From NCBI GenBank assembly GCA_020059465.1, contig JAGVBZ010000008.1, positions 124,001-188,000 on the forward strand: a stretch of DNA of 64,000 bases, read 5' to 3'. This document shows positions 53,272-62,279 of the stretch, piece after piece; position 1 is the first letter of the stretch, and each line of letters starts with the position of its first letter. The notes beneath the pieces are model-generated. The model ran no database searches and was not told the DNA's origin. It worked only from the letters and a program-made list of their open reading frames with translations. Made by a program: the position numbers and the translations under genes. The DNA is from Brevinematales bacterium. GTDB taxonomy: Bacteria; Spirochaetota; Brevinematia; Brevinematales; GWF1-51-8.

Positions 53272-54129
53272 TTAATCCGCTTTTGATAGAATAAGTTCCC
53301 CTAGGCGTTTCCGGTCCAATTTCCGTTCATACAACGGCGCGAGATTATCGCGATAAGCCGGTATAGTATCCGTAAGCGTAGTCCGTCCGTCCTGTTTAAA
53401 GATTACCCCTAAGGCGAGCTTACCGTCACTCATCGCAATTTCGAACGCCTTAGCGCGGTCGGTGGAATCATGCGATGAATCGAGAACATAGGTATTTTCC
53501 TTGAACCATTGATAAGTATTGACTTTATTAAAAGATACGCAGGGATGAAGAATATCGACAAGCGCGTATCCCTTGAATAAAATCGCCTGCTTCATGATTT
53601 CCTTAAGCATGGGGATATCCGCGCTATATGCGCGCGCGATAAACGGCGCATCGAGAGCGAGAGCGACTGAAATCGGGTTGAACGGTTCCGAGGTAACTCC
53701 ATTGATCTGCACGGGGGTTTTGAATCCCACCCGACTGGTCGGGGACGCTTGTCCTTTTGTCAAGCCATAGACCATATTGTTATGCACGAAATGGGCGATA
53801 TCGGGATTGCGCCGGATGGTGTGCATAAAATGGTTTCCACCCTCGCCGTACATATCTCCGTCCCCGCCCTCTGCGATAACCGTCAGGCCGGGGTTCGACA
53901 TTTTTATCCCTGTCGCCACTGGAAGCCCTCTCCCGTGGAGCCCGTTAAAAAAACTTGTGTTGACATACTGGGGCATCTTCGCGGCCTGCCCAATTCCAGA
54001 AACCATTACAATCTGGGTGCGCGGAATACCAAGTTCCGACAACGCTTCCTTCAAAGCTTTATTAATCGCAAAATTTCCGCAGCCCGGACACCATGCATTA
54101 TCTATTTTTTCCATATCGAATGGATTCAT
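53272..54129 (-). CDS. korB: 2-oxoacid:ferredoxin oxidoreductase beta subunit
   Basis: 285 residues. NAWCPGCGNFAIN near the start carries the Fe-S cysteines (14, 17), and the TPP/Mg motif is AEGGDGDMYGEGGNHF (GDG...). It is the KorB/beta subunit that binds TPP and a [4Fe-4S] cluster. It overlaps the alpha/gamma gene by 4 nt. Substrate could be 2-oxoglutarate or another 2-oxoacid; the enzyme is oxygen-sensitive and typical of anaerobes. Confidence 0.9.
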   Translation of the reverse strand: MNPFDMEKIDNAWCPGCGNFAINKALKEALSELGIPRTQIVMVSGIGQAAKMPQYVNTSFFNGLHGRGLPVATGIKMSNPGLTVIAEGGDGDMYGEGGNHFMHTIRRNPDIAHFVHNNMVYGLTKGQASPTSRVGFKTPVQINGVTSEPFNPISVALALDAPFIARAYSADIPMLKEIMKQAILFKGYALVDILHPCVSFNKVNTYQWFKENTYVLDSSHDSTDRAKAFEIAMSDGKLALGVIFKQDGRTTLTDTIPAYRDNLAPLYERKLDRKRLGELILSKAD

Positions 54130-55844
54130 TTTTTACCTCCATTACCTAAGATATCTCCGATGCGAACAGTCAGATTCTCCGGCGAGAACGGGAAACCGTC
54201 ATACTGCAAAACGGAAGCATCGAATTCGATGCCGTACATCCGCTTGATCAAAGCACCGAATTGCCCGGTAGCGTTATTCTCTACAAGTATCAGTTTTTTC
54301 GCCCGTTTCAGATAGGCCTCGCCTTCCGGGGATAACGGGAATACCTGCTGATAATGCGCGAATGCTAGTTTAGGAAGGTTTAACCGTTTCAATGTTTCCG
54401 CTACCGTATTGCGGACGGAACCCCATCCCACGATCAGAGTATCGAAATCCTTCGGGCCGATAATCTCCGGCGGCAGGGCGCTTTCTGTCATAGGTTTCAG
54501 CCTCGCCAATCTCTTATCCATCATTTTCCGGCGCACTTCGGCGCTTTCAGTAATATGTCCGGTCTCATCGTGCTCGTCGCTGTCCGCGCAAACAACCCCC
54601 TCGCCGTACCCCGGAACACCGCGCGGGGTGATTCCTCCGGGAGTATGATGATACCGCGCATAATCGGAGGATGTTTTTTCAATGAACTGCTTGGTCTGAA
54701 CCGGTTCCGTACTTAAGGACGGAATATTATAGTACGAGTCGAGCAGGTATTGATCGGTGAGGATAAACACCGGAACTTGAAATTCATCAGCAACCTGAAA
54801 CGCATACGCGCTCAGCCGATACGCCTCGTCGAGATTACCGGGCGCGAAGATCGCTCGCACGAAATCCCCGTGCCCTCCGTATAACGCAAGATCGAAATCG
54901 CCTTGTTCGGTACGTGTGGGCAGTCCTGTAGCAGGGCCGGGACGCTGTCCGATATGAATCACCATCGGACTTTCTACCATACCCGCGAGACTTAAACCCT
55001 CGCACATCAGGGAAAATCCTCCGCCCGATGTGGTCACCATCGCACGCGCACCCGCATACCACGCCCCAATTCCCATATTGATTGCCGCAATCTCGTCTTC
55101 GGCCTGTTCGACAGCGATCGGGAAATTGTTCGACTGCCCCGCAAGAAAGTGCAATACCCCGCTGCCCGGCGACATGGGGTATGAGGCAATGAAATTACAT
55201 CCGCCCGCGAGCGCGCCTAAACCCACCGCCTCACTGCCAGAGATCAGTATTTCATCCTCCGGCACGGAACTTCGAGATATGTCTATGTTTATTATCCCGT
55301 CTGCAATCCATTTTTTTCCTAACTCATACCCTCTGTGCGCGGCTTCAATATTTTTATTCAGTATATCCTCGGATTTTTTACTGAAACGTTTTCGCACATC
55401 CTGCTCCAGCAGAAACAGTTCTATTCCGAATAATGCGAGAAGCGCTCCCGAAGCAATCGTATTCGAAAAGACACGATTTCCCAGTTCTTCCGCGGTTTTA
55501 TTAAACGATACATCCAGTACGTGAATATCTTTATCTAATTCCGCTGCTTCGCCTATTACTAATGTATCCGGTCCGATTCTACCGCGCAAACGGCTGATAT
55601 CGGGATCGAGAGGAATGAGAAGATCGATGCGGTCGATATAAGCATCAACCCGAACAGAGGATACACGGATCTCAGTCGAGTTGCTACCGCCGCGTACGCG
55701 CGACATAAATTCTTTGGTGGCACAAACATGAAATCCCGACCTTTTCAAGAGACGGGTAAGAATCACTTCGACAGTCTGAATACCCTGCCCGGCCTCCCCT
55801 GATAATACAATCGATATCTCGCCTTTTACGGATATGTTCGGCAT
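54126..55844 (-). CDS. korA: 2-oxoacid:ferredoxin oxidoreductase alpha subunit fused to gamma
   Basis: 572 residues. The N-terminal 190 residues are the gamma domain (VLSGEAGQGIQTVEVILTR, ATKEFMSRVRGGSNSTEIR); the alpha domain runs about 205-555 (VGLGALAGGCNFIASYPMSP, VEQAEDEIAAINMGIGA, TTSGGGFSLM). This gamma-alpha fusion is the KorA form of archaea and many anaerobes. Together with KorB it makes the complete catalytic core; a separate ferredoxin subunit (KorD) is not seen. Its promoter lies just upstream. Confidence 0.92.
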   Translation of the reverse strand: MPNISVKGEISIVLSGEAGQGIQTVEVILTRLLKRSGFHVCATKEFMSRVRGGSNSTEIRVSSVRVDAYIDRIDLLIPLDPDISRLRGRIGPDTLVIGEAAELDKDIHVLDVSFNKTAEELGNRVFSNTIASGALLALFGIELFLLEQDVRKRFSKKSEDILNKNIEAAHRGYELGKKWIADGIINIDISRSSVPEDEILISGSEAVGLGALAGGCNFIASYPMSPGSGVLHFLAGQSNNFPIAVEQAEDEIAAINMGIGAWYAGARAMVTTSGGGFSLMCEGLSLAGMVESPMVIHIGQRPGPATGLPTRTEQGDFDLALYGGHGDFVRAIFAPGNLDEAYRLSAYAFQVADEFQVPVFILTDQYLLDSYYNIPSLSTEPVQTKQFIEKTSSDYARYHHTPGGITPRGVPGYGEGVVCADSDEHDETGHITESAEVRRKMMDKRLARLKPMTESALPPEIIGPKDFDTLIVGWGSVRNTVAETLKRLNLPKLAFAHYQQVFPLSPEGEAYLKRAKKLILVENNATGQFGALIKRMYGIEFDASVLQYDGFPFSPENLTVRIGDILGNGGKK

Positions 55845-55878
55845 TTTTGCCTCCCGCTATTTCTATGATATTCAGCTT

Positions 55879-55906
55879 ATTATATATCTACTATATATAT
55901 TGTCAA
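55879..55906 (-). promoter_or_regulatory. Promoter of korAB
   Basis: On the minus strand TTGACA (55906-55901), a 16-nt spacer and TATAAT (55884-55879). The predicted start is about 28 nt before the korA ATG. Confidence 0.75.
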
Positions 55907-56036
55907 TTTATTCATTGGAATTTAATAAAATAAGGCATTATGGGTACGTATGTGAGAAAGAAATACATTATAAGGCGAATACTTTTACTTTTTTGCATCC
56001 GCAAATTATAATCATCTAACTTCTGAGGAGGAATGT

Positions 56037-56588
56037 ATGAAAAAAGTTCTGGGATTGATTGTAGGGGTGATTCTTATCGGGACATTTTCCGGATGCGGTC
56101 TGGGGCTGGTAAAACTGAACGACGATATGGTAAAAAAATATATCGCCGCCTACAAGGTCATGCAGGAAAAGGGGATTACCAGCGAAGGCGAGGACGTGAA
56201 TAACGCGGCGCTGGAAGAAGCGGCAAAACAGGCGGGCTTTAAGGATCTGGGCGAGTTTATGAATGTTCAGACCAGCATTCTTGCAGCCTACAGTATTATT
56301 GCCGACCAGCAGTACATCGATGATATGGAGGAGATGCATTCACCCGAATATGCCAAGTGGAAAGAAATTTTCGATAATCCCGATGTTCCCGCTGCTGAGA
56401 AGGAAAAAGCAAAAAAAGAAATGGAAAAGGCTAAGGAAGAGTGGGAAAAAAACAAGAAAATGGCCGAACCTGTCATGGGTTTCGTCAACAACCTGATCGA
56501 TAAGGATTCCGCCGCAGTGGTTAAGAAATATGAAAAAGAACTCGCCGCGCTTTTCACACAGAACAGTGAAACTCAACCGTCAGAATAA
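56037..56588 (+). CDS. Small helical lipoprotein
   Basis: 183 residues with lipobox FSGC (Cys20). The mature part is almost entirely helical and charged, with a lysine/glutamate-rich coiled-coil-like segment (about 122-147: AAEKEKAKKEMEKAKEEW). A GAGGAGG site precedes the ATG and a strong terminator follows the stop. No family recognised; a periplasmic lipid-anchored scaffold is possible. Confidence 0.75.
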   Translation: MKKVLGLIVGVILIGTFSGCGLGLVKLNDDMVKKYIAAYKVMQEKGITSEGEDVNNAALEEAAKQAGFKDLGEFMNVQTSILAAYSIIADQQYIDDMEEMHSPEYAKWKEIFDNPDVPAAEKEKAKKEMEKAKEEWEKNKKMAEPVMGFVNNLIDKDSAAVVKKYEKELAALFTQNSETQPSE

Positions 56589-56605
56589 AGCGAATAAAAA
56601 TTCAG

Positions 56606-56631
56606 ACCGCCTTCGGGCGGTTTTTTTTTTT
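56606..56631 (+). terminator. Rho-independent terminator
   Basis: ACCGCC pairs with GGCGGT around a TTCG tetraloop, followed by about ten T residues. Confidence 0.95.
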
Positions 56632-56734
56632 GCATAATAGTGCAGGTTTACCTGAGCAATAATTATTCCCCCCCCGCAGGTTGCAGGAAACCTCAGTTTC
56701 TGTTATGATATTTTTCATGTTTAAGGAGCCGTTT

Positions 56735-57223
56735 ATGAAACAGGTTAGAAACTTTCTGCTGATGATTACCCTAATTCCCCTCACTTTTGCGGGATGCCGT
56801 AAAAGCACTGCACCCGGGGTCATCCCCCCGATGCCGAAACCCGCGTTTACGGACGCCGAACAAAAAAGCGATTACCCTTCTCCGGGCCATCAGTTAAAAA
56901 ATATTATCGGAAAGATGAATGAGGGCAAGGATAAGGAGGTCGATTCGTTTGTGCTGTATACAATGGATATGCAGGCCGAGGCCATATTATCCAAACAGCC
57001 GAAGGATTGGAACTCGAAGGATAAGTACAGTTTTTGGCGCGATTTCACTAAGAACAAATCGGTTGTAAAAATAGAAATCCTGAGCGAGAAAATCGCTGAC
57101 GATTATGCGATAGTATGGTTCAGGTTGAAATACAAGGACGGCTCGCTTCTCGATAAGGAGACAGAAATGCATTGGGACGGGAAAAACTGGCTGATGATGG
57201 CGCATCCTAAAATGCTGAAATAA
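56735..57223 (+). CDS. Hypothetical lipoprotein
   Basis: 162 residues from the ATG at 56735 (AAGGAG 6-8 nt upstream); the longer frame from 56681 spoils the signal. Lipobox TFAGC (Cys21). The mature region resembles small NTF2/DUF4878-like lipoproteins: helical first half, then strands (VVKIEILSEKIADDYAIVWFRL, LDKETEMHWDGKNWLM). This kind of domain often binds a small hydrophobic ligand. Convergent with the HATPase-like gene, with no gap. Confidence 0.65.
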   Translation: MKQVRNFLLMITLIPLTFAGCRKSTAPGVIPPMPKPAFTDAEQKSDYPSPGHQLKNIIGKMNEGKDKEVDSFVLYTMDMQAEAILSKQPKDWNSKDKYSFWRDFTKNKSVVKIEILSEKIADDYAIVWFRLKYKDGSLLDKETEMHWDGKNWLMMAHPKMLK

Positions 57224-57883
57224 TTACTTCTCCCGGACTGACTTGTATGCCGAATGGAACGGGACCTCGATACGGGTGACAGTCATACCGTTTTTCGAAC
57301 CGATCCGGAATAGGCTGGGGTCAAGCCCTACACTCTGCATCAGAATAACCAATAATGCGATCCCCATCCCTGCGCCTTCCGAATGGTCGGGTTCGCTCTG
57401 ATAGAATAAGGCAATATCGGTATAATGCATGGCCTTTTTCAATTTCATCCGGATTCGTGTTTCTTCCAGTTCGATAATATCCGTATTATTCACCACCTCG
57501 ATCCGAAGCCCCTCGCTGTTATGGAACAAGGTGTACATAACCCATAGATCGGCGTTCCGAAGCTCGGCATAATACTTATACGAGTCGCGGCTGTCTAAAA
57601 GCGACTTGAACTTTGTCAGCCCCATCACATACTGACCCATGTTATTGATATCGAAATTATTTTTCTGGAAGAACGCGCGTTTCAGGTTCGCCTTAGTCGC
57701 GTTAATAACCAATTCTTTTGTGCACCCATAGAGCGCATGCGAAAATTCGGGCTTACTGTACTTTTTTAACGCCTCTTCTATTGAGTACCTGATCAGCTGA
57801 TTCGTCGATTCGTCGTTCTCGTAAAATATTATCTGGATCTCGCGATCTTCTGCCAGATACTTCTGAATTGTTTCCTTATCCAT
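57224..57883 (-). CDS. Stand-alone HATPase-like protein, copy 1
   Basis: 219 residues from the ATG at 57883, which follows GGAGAAGG directly. It looks like a GHKL ATP-binding domain without a histidine-phosphotransfer region: the N-box-like CTKELVINATKAN near 54-66, a GAGMGIALLVILMQ glycine region near 170-185 and a final strand (MTVTRIEVPF). It is a paralogue of 61306-61986. It may act as an anti-sigma-type kinase or a signalling partner with no own sensor. No sigma factor lies next to it. Confidence 0.65.
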   Translation of the reverse strand: MDKETIQKYLAEDREIQIIFYENDESTNQLIRYSIEEALKKYSKPEFSHALYGCTKELVINATKANLKRAFFQKNNFDINNMGQYVMGLTKFKSLLDSRDSYKYYAELRNADLWVMYTLFHNSEGLRIEVVNNTDIIELEETRIRMKLKKAMHYTDIALFYQSEPDHSEGAGMGIALLVILMQSVGLDPSLFRIGSKNGMTVTRIEVPFHSAYKSVREK

Positions 57884-58048
57884 TTCCTTCTCCCGATTCA
57901 CCCTCGAATATTATAGTTCACGGTTATTAAAATGTCCACCGGTTTTTTATTTCTCTAAAAAAAGCGCTTTGCACTACCCGCTTTCGGAAAAAGCTTGATG
58001 TATTTTTCTGTTCCTTTTATCCTTAGATAGAAAAAAACAGGGGGATTT

Positions 58049-58600
58049 ATGAAAACCTTTTTCCTTCTATTGGTCGCGTTCTTTTTTATTCCGTCGATAA
58101 CGCAGGGAAAAGAACCCTCCGGGGTACAAGCGATACGAGACTGGTATCAGAAAACAGGTCTGATGATCGATTCGTCGCAGGGTATATATATGTCCGAGTG
58201 GGTTGTGAATAAAAAAGGCGTCGAATACCCCGCGATAGGTAAGATGATGGGCAAGATATCATTCTACTGGATTCTCGATCAGGATAATGTCACCGCAAAA
58301 CTTGTAAAAGCGGTCGCCGAATATGATTTCAGCGAGTTTGCTTCCTATGAGGAGTATCTCTACGACACCGATGGAAATATCCTTTTCATCTTTAACAAAT
58401 GGAGAAACGGCAGTGCGGACGTCAACGAACTTCGTATCTATTTCAAGAACGGTAAGCCGTTCTATGTCACCGCAACCGACGACAAGACGAAAAAAGTGAC
58501 CGAGTACTCTAAAATCCCTGAAATTTATGCCCCCGATTTCTTCTTGGTGCAAAAGAATATCAAGGACTTACAGACATTCTTTAAGGCCCGTATCTTCTAG
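58049..58600 (+). CDS. Secreted hypothetical protein
   Basis: 183 residues with a cleavable signal peptide (FFLLLVAFFFIPSITQG). The mature region has alternating strands and charged residues (VTAKLVKAVAEYDFSEF, NGSADVNELRIYFKNGKPFYVTA). An AGGGGG run lies before the ATG. No family recognised. Confidence 0.7.
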   Translation: MKTFFLLLVAFFFIPSITQGKEPSGVQAIRDWYQKTGLMIDSSQGIYMSEWVVNKKGVEYPAIGKMMGKISFYWILDQDNVTAKLVKAVAEYDFSEFASYEEYLYDTDGNILFIFNKWRNGSADVNELRIYFKNGKPFYVTATDDKTKKVTEYSKIPEIYAPDFFLVQKNIKDLQTFFKARIF

Positions 58601-58663
58601 TTACCTTGATTTTTTTCACCCCGCCCCTTAAAATAATCTTCACCTATTTTTATGGAGGCGTAT

Positions 58664-59761
58664 ATGGGCTTTTCATGCGGTATCGTCGGTCTTCCGAATG
58701 TCGGTAAGTCGACCTTGTTCAACGCTCTCACACGGGCGAACGTCGCGAGTTCCAATTACCCGTTCTGTACGATCGATCCCAACGTTGGCGTTGTCAACGT
58801 TCCCGACACGCGCCTCGATATGCTCGCTGAACTCTCGAAAAGCCGTTCGGTAGTGCCTACCACCGTACAGTTTGTCGATATCGCCGGACTGGTTTCCGGC
58901 GCGAGCCAGGGCGAAGGCCTCGGCAACCAGTTCCTGTCGCATATCCGGGATACTGACGCTATCGTGCAGGTCGTCCGGATGTTCGAGGAACAGGATGTGA
59001 CCCATATCGGCAAAGTCGATCCCGTACGCGACCTCGAGATCATCAATACGGAACTTATTCTCAAGGATATAGAGACTGTCCAGAATACGATGGAACGCCG
59101 CGCTAAACTCGCGAAGAGCGGGAACAAGGAAGCGCAGATCGAGGTCGCGATCCTTGAAAAAGTGATGGACGCGCTTAATAACGAAACCCTCGCGAGGAAT
59201 ATCCCGCTCGACGAAAAGGAACGTACATTCATCCGGCAGTTCAGCCTGCTCACCGATAAGGCGCTTCTGATCTGCGCGAACGTCAGCGAGAACGAGATCA
59301 CGTCATACGAAAAGAACCCTCTCTATACACAGCTTGCCGCGAAGGCGAAGGAACTGAACGCCGATATCCTCGCACTGTCCGCGAAGATCGAGCAGGAGAT
59401 TACCGAACTCGAACCCCCCGAAGCGGCGGACTACCTGAAAGACCTCGGCCTCACTCAGAGCGGACTCGAACGCCTGATTATGGAAGGGTATAAACTGCTC
59501 GGCCTGATCACCTACTTCACTACCGGCGAGAAAGAGTCCCGCGCATGGACAGTCACCACCGGGACAAAAGCGCCCGCCGCCGCCGGGAAAACCCATTCCG
59601 ATATGGAACGCGGTTTTATCCGCGCCGATACGGTCGGCTACACCGAGTTTGTCGCAAACGGGGGCTGGACGGGTGTAAAGGATAAAGGACTTCTCCGCAA
59701 GGAAGGAAAGGAGTATGTGGTCAAGGACGGCGACATCATGCTGTTCTTCTTCAACGTATAA
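58664..59761 (+). CDS. ychF: Redox-regulated ATPase/GTPase YchF
   Basis: 365 residues from the ATG at 58664 (GGAGG upstream; an upstream ATG at 58652 is unlikely). P-loop GLPNVGKSTLFNALT, switch region SSNYPFCTIDPNVGVV, then VDIAGLVSGASQGEGLGNQFL, and the NVSENE segment in place of the usual NKxD that explains YchF's preference for ATP. C-terminal TGS domain includes TYFTTGEKESRAWTV and MERGFIRADTV. Universally conserved ribosome-associated ATPase. Confidence 0.97.
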   Translation: MGFSCGIVGLPNVGKSTLFNALTRANVASSNYPFCTIDPNVGVVNVPDTRLDMLAELSKSRSVVPTTVQFVDIAGLVSGASQGEGLGNQFLSHIRDTDAIVQVVRMFEEQDVTHIGKVDPVRDLEIINTELILKDIETVQNTMERRAKLAKSGNKEAQIEVAILEKVMDALNNETLARNIPLDEKERTFIRQFSLLTDKALLICANVSENEITSYEKNPLYTQLAAKAKELNADILALSAKIEQEITELEPPEAADYLKDLGLTQSGLERLIMEGYKLLGLITYFTTGEKESRAWTVTTGTKAPAAAGKTHSDMERGFIRADTVGYTEFVANGGWTGVKDKGLLRKEGKEYVVKDGDIMLFFFNV

Positions 59762-59848
59762 CCATTATTGCAATATAACTACCGGCGGAATGATTGACAA
59801 TCCGCCGGTTTTTCTTTACCATTTTTACAGCACATCGAGGAGAGTTAA

Positions 59849-61144
59849 ATGATAAAACGAATTGCTTTTTTATTATTTACCGTAGGCCTGACATTATCGC
59901 TTTACTCCGCGCAGGAAACTGCGCAGTCTGCAAAGAAGATACTGAAAGTCTCGCTGAACGAGGCGATTACGCCGGTCACTGAAAAATATATGAGCCGCGC
60001 GCTCACGGAGGCGAAGGAAAAAGGGTTCGGAACAGTTCTCTTTACGCTCGATACTCCCGGCGGCCTCCTCGACACCACCCGCGAGATCGTCAAGATGCTG
60101 CTCGCCGCTGACGACGACGGTATCGATACGATCGTCTATGTCTACCCGCAGGGATCACGCGCCGGTTCGGCGGGAGTATTCATCACCCTCGCCGCGAAAT
60201 ACGCCGCGATGTCGCCCGGATGCAATATCGGCGCGGCGCATCCCGTGTTCATGCAGGAAGGCGGCGGGAAGGACGACGAGGGTGTTAATAAAAACATAGA
60301 AACACTCCTTCAGAAGGTCGAGAACGATACGGTCGCGTTCATCCAGTCCATCTGCCTGAAACGAGGCCGCAACGTCGAATGGGCGACGCTCGCTGTCAAG
60401 GAAAGCGTATCGATCACCGCCGACGAAGCTCTGAAGAAAGGGGTTATCGACCATATTGCCGACAACGAGACCGACCTCCTGAAAAAAATATACGGCGCGG
60501 ATACCGCGATTGAAATCATCCCGTTCGAGAAGTCATGGGCGGAGTCTTTACTGTCGGTGCTCGCTAACCCGAATCTCGCGTATATTTTCCTATCGCTCGG
60601 CATGCTTGGAATCTTTATCGAGATTCTTCATCCCGGCGTGATTTTCCCCGGCGCCTTAGGGGCAATCCTGCTGATACTGGGATTGTTCTCCAATTCGGTC
60701 CTGCCGATCAATTTTGCGGGCGTGGCCTTCATGGCGCTGACATTCGTCCTGCTGGTGCTCGAGGTATTTATCACCTCTTACGGGCTGCTTTCGATAGGCG
60801 CGGGTATATCGTTTATCGTAGGTTCGGCCATGCTGTTCGATTCGCCGCTGCCGTTCCTGCGGGTATCGGTATGGATTATCGTAGGCGTGGCTATATCTTT
60901 CGCGGCGCTCATTGTGCTCGGCTTCATCTTCGTATTCCCCGCGATCAGAAACCGTACGGTTTCGGGTCATGAGGGTATGAACGGTGAGATCGGCGAGGCA
61001 ATCCGCGATTTTGAGGGCGGAAAGGGTAAAATACGGCTGCACGGCGAAATCTGGAGCGCGTTCTCAGACGAAATGATCAAAGAGGACGATGAGGTAGTGG
61101 TGGAACGGATCGACGGACTGAAAGCATTCGTAAAAAAGAAATAA
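59849..61144 (+). CDS. NfeD family membrane serine protease
   Basis: 431 residues, the long NfeD form: signal peptide (about 1-20), a ClpP-like protease domain (about 30-235) with TLDTPGGLLDTT and Ser107 in GSRAGSAGVF, a Lys in the 148-156 segment as probable base, then four transmembrane helices (about 235-355) and a C-terminal OB-fold (about 370-430, MNGEIGEAIRDF, GKIRLHGEIWSA). Members cleave stomatin-like proteins in the membrane; no stomatin gene is adjacent here. Ends before a pair of inverted repeats. Confidence 0.92.
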   Translation: MIKRIAFLLFTVGLTLSLYSAQETAQSAKKILKVSLNEAITPVTEKYMSRALTEAKEKGFGTVLFTLDTPGGLLDTTREIVKMLLAADDDGIDTIVYVYPQGSRAGSAGVFITLAAKYAAMSPGCNIGAAHPVFMQEGGGKDDEGVNKNIETLLQKVENDTVAFIQSICLKRGRNVEWATLAVKESVSITADEALKKGVIDHIADNETDLLKKIYGADTAIEIIPFEKSWAESLLSVLANPNLAYIFLSLGMLGIFIEILHPGVIFPGALGAILLILGLFSNSVLPINFAGVAFMALTFVLLVLEVFITSYGLLSIGAGISFIVGSAMLFDSPLPFLRVSVWIIVGVAISFAALIVLGFIFVFPAIRNRTVSGHEGMNGEIGEAIRDFEGGKGKIRLHGEIWSAFSDEMIKEDDEVVVERIDGLKAFVKKK

Positions 61145-61167
61145 TCGCTGAGCGACGGCAAAACGTT

Positions 61168-61214
61168 GAAGCAGTCTGTTTTATTCATTATAAGGTAATA
61201 AAATAGACTGCTTC
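61168..61214. repeat. Long inverted repeat after nfeD
   Basis: GAAGCAGTCT n TTTTATT and AATAAAA n AGACTGCTTC form an 18-bp stem with one mismatch and an 11-nt loop, followed by CGGCCCAGGCCTCGCAATGAC, a sequence that looks like a dispersed element. It may be a repeat or an RNA structure. Confidence 0.7.
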
Positions 61215-61250
61215 GGCCCAGGCCTCGCAATGACAATACTGCTTCGCAAT

Positions 61251-61280
61251 AAAGGCCCCCTTGGGGGCCTTTCATTTTTA
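61251..61280. terminator. Bidirectional terminator between nfeD and the HATPase-like gene
   Basis: AAAGGCCCC and GGGGCCTTT form a 9-bp stem around a tiny loop, with a CATTTTTAT run after it on the plus strand and weaker T-richness on the minus strand. It separates two convergent genes. Confidence 0.75.
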
Positions 61281-61305
61281 TAAGAGGTTATTATTATTGT
61301 TATGT

Positions 61306-61986
61306 TTATGCGGCGGAGGTGTCCTTCTTGCCCTTACCCCCGCGTGTGCGGCGGTATCCGTTATCGAGCGGGATCTCCATCCGCGCGACCGTATTCCCCT
61401 CGATCACGCCGATGCGGAAGAGCGACGGGTCGACGTTGAGCTGACGCAGTAGCTGTACGATGAGTACCAGTCCGAGCGAGGCGCCCTCGGCCGCATCGTC
61501 ATCCTCGTAGTAGAACGCCAATTCGGACGCATCCTCCGACATCGCGGAACGGAGCGTAGAGCGTATCTTCGCTTCCTCGTCCGCCCATAACGGGCTGGGA
61601 TTGGTGACCGATATCACAATACCGTTACCGCGATCCTCGATATCGACCTTCACATCGCTGTCGTGCTTCATCAGCTTTATCCGGATATATGCGAAATATT
61701 CCTCTCTCATCAGGCGTTTGACTCGCGTTTTCGCGATCTCGTATAGTTCGCGGTCTTCCTCGCTGATCTTCGCCTCTATGAAGAATGTTTTTTTAATATT
61801 CGATTTCGACGCGTTCACCATCAGTTCCTTAACACAGGTATAGATCACGTCCTGAAGGTCTTCCCTGCTTTTTCCGTCGAAACACCGCCCGATCTCCTGT
61901 CTGACCGATTCCTCGACCCTGTTATCAAGAGTATAAAAACTGATGGATGTTTTCCCGCTGCCGCTGCTGATTCGAGGTTTTTCCAT
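61306..61986 (-). CDS. Stand-alone HATPase-like protein, copy 2
   Basis: 226 residues, paralogue of copy 1: CVKELMVNASKSNIKKTFF (N-box-like), VDIEDRGNGIVISVTNPSP (a better G1-like region than in copy 1), EGASLGLVLIVQLLRQLNVD and TVARMEIPL at the end. No histidine kinase core is seen. Two independent copies 4 kb apart suggest a lineage-specific signalling family. Convergent with nfeD through a terminator. Confidence 0.65.
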   Translation of the reverse strand: MEKPRISSGSGKTSISFYTLDNRVEESVRQEIGRCFDGKSREDLQDVIYTCVKELMVNASKSNIKKTFFIEAKISEEDRELYEIAKTRVKRLMREEYFAYIRIKLMKHDSDVKVDIEDRGNGIVISVTNPSPLWADEEAKIRSTLRSAMSEDASELAFYYEDDDAAEGASLGLVLIVQLLRQLNVDPSLFRIGVIEGNTVARMEIPLDNGYRRTRGGKGKKDTSAA

Positions 61987-62233
61987 ATGCCCTCCTGGGA
62001 ATTCTGAATTTATTATTCGATATCTGTATAGTATTTCGGCGTTTCGAGGGAAACCATGAGTGCTTTTTGCATATTGTAGATGCTAATTTCAAAAGAGCGA
62101 TTGCTAAACTAAATCCGTCATGAAACTCCACCCCTTTATGACCTCCGTGACAAGGCCATAAAAAAGGGCGGCGTCTGGTCTCGACTTCACTTCCAAAAAA
62201 AGAGGCCGCTTGTGGCCTTTTCTTTAGTTCCAC

Positions 62234-62260
62234 AAAAAAAAGGCCGCCGAAACGGCAGCC
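62234..62260 (-). terminator. Terminator of the FecR-domain gene
   Basis: On the minus strand GGCTGCCG pairs with CGGCGGCC, followed by a T-run (the A-run at 62234-62241). 19 nt after the stop codon. Confidence 0.9.
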
Positions 62261-62279
62261 TCTTTATTATTTGAATTGT

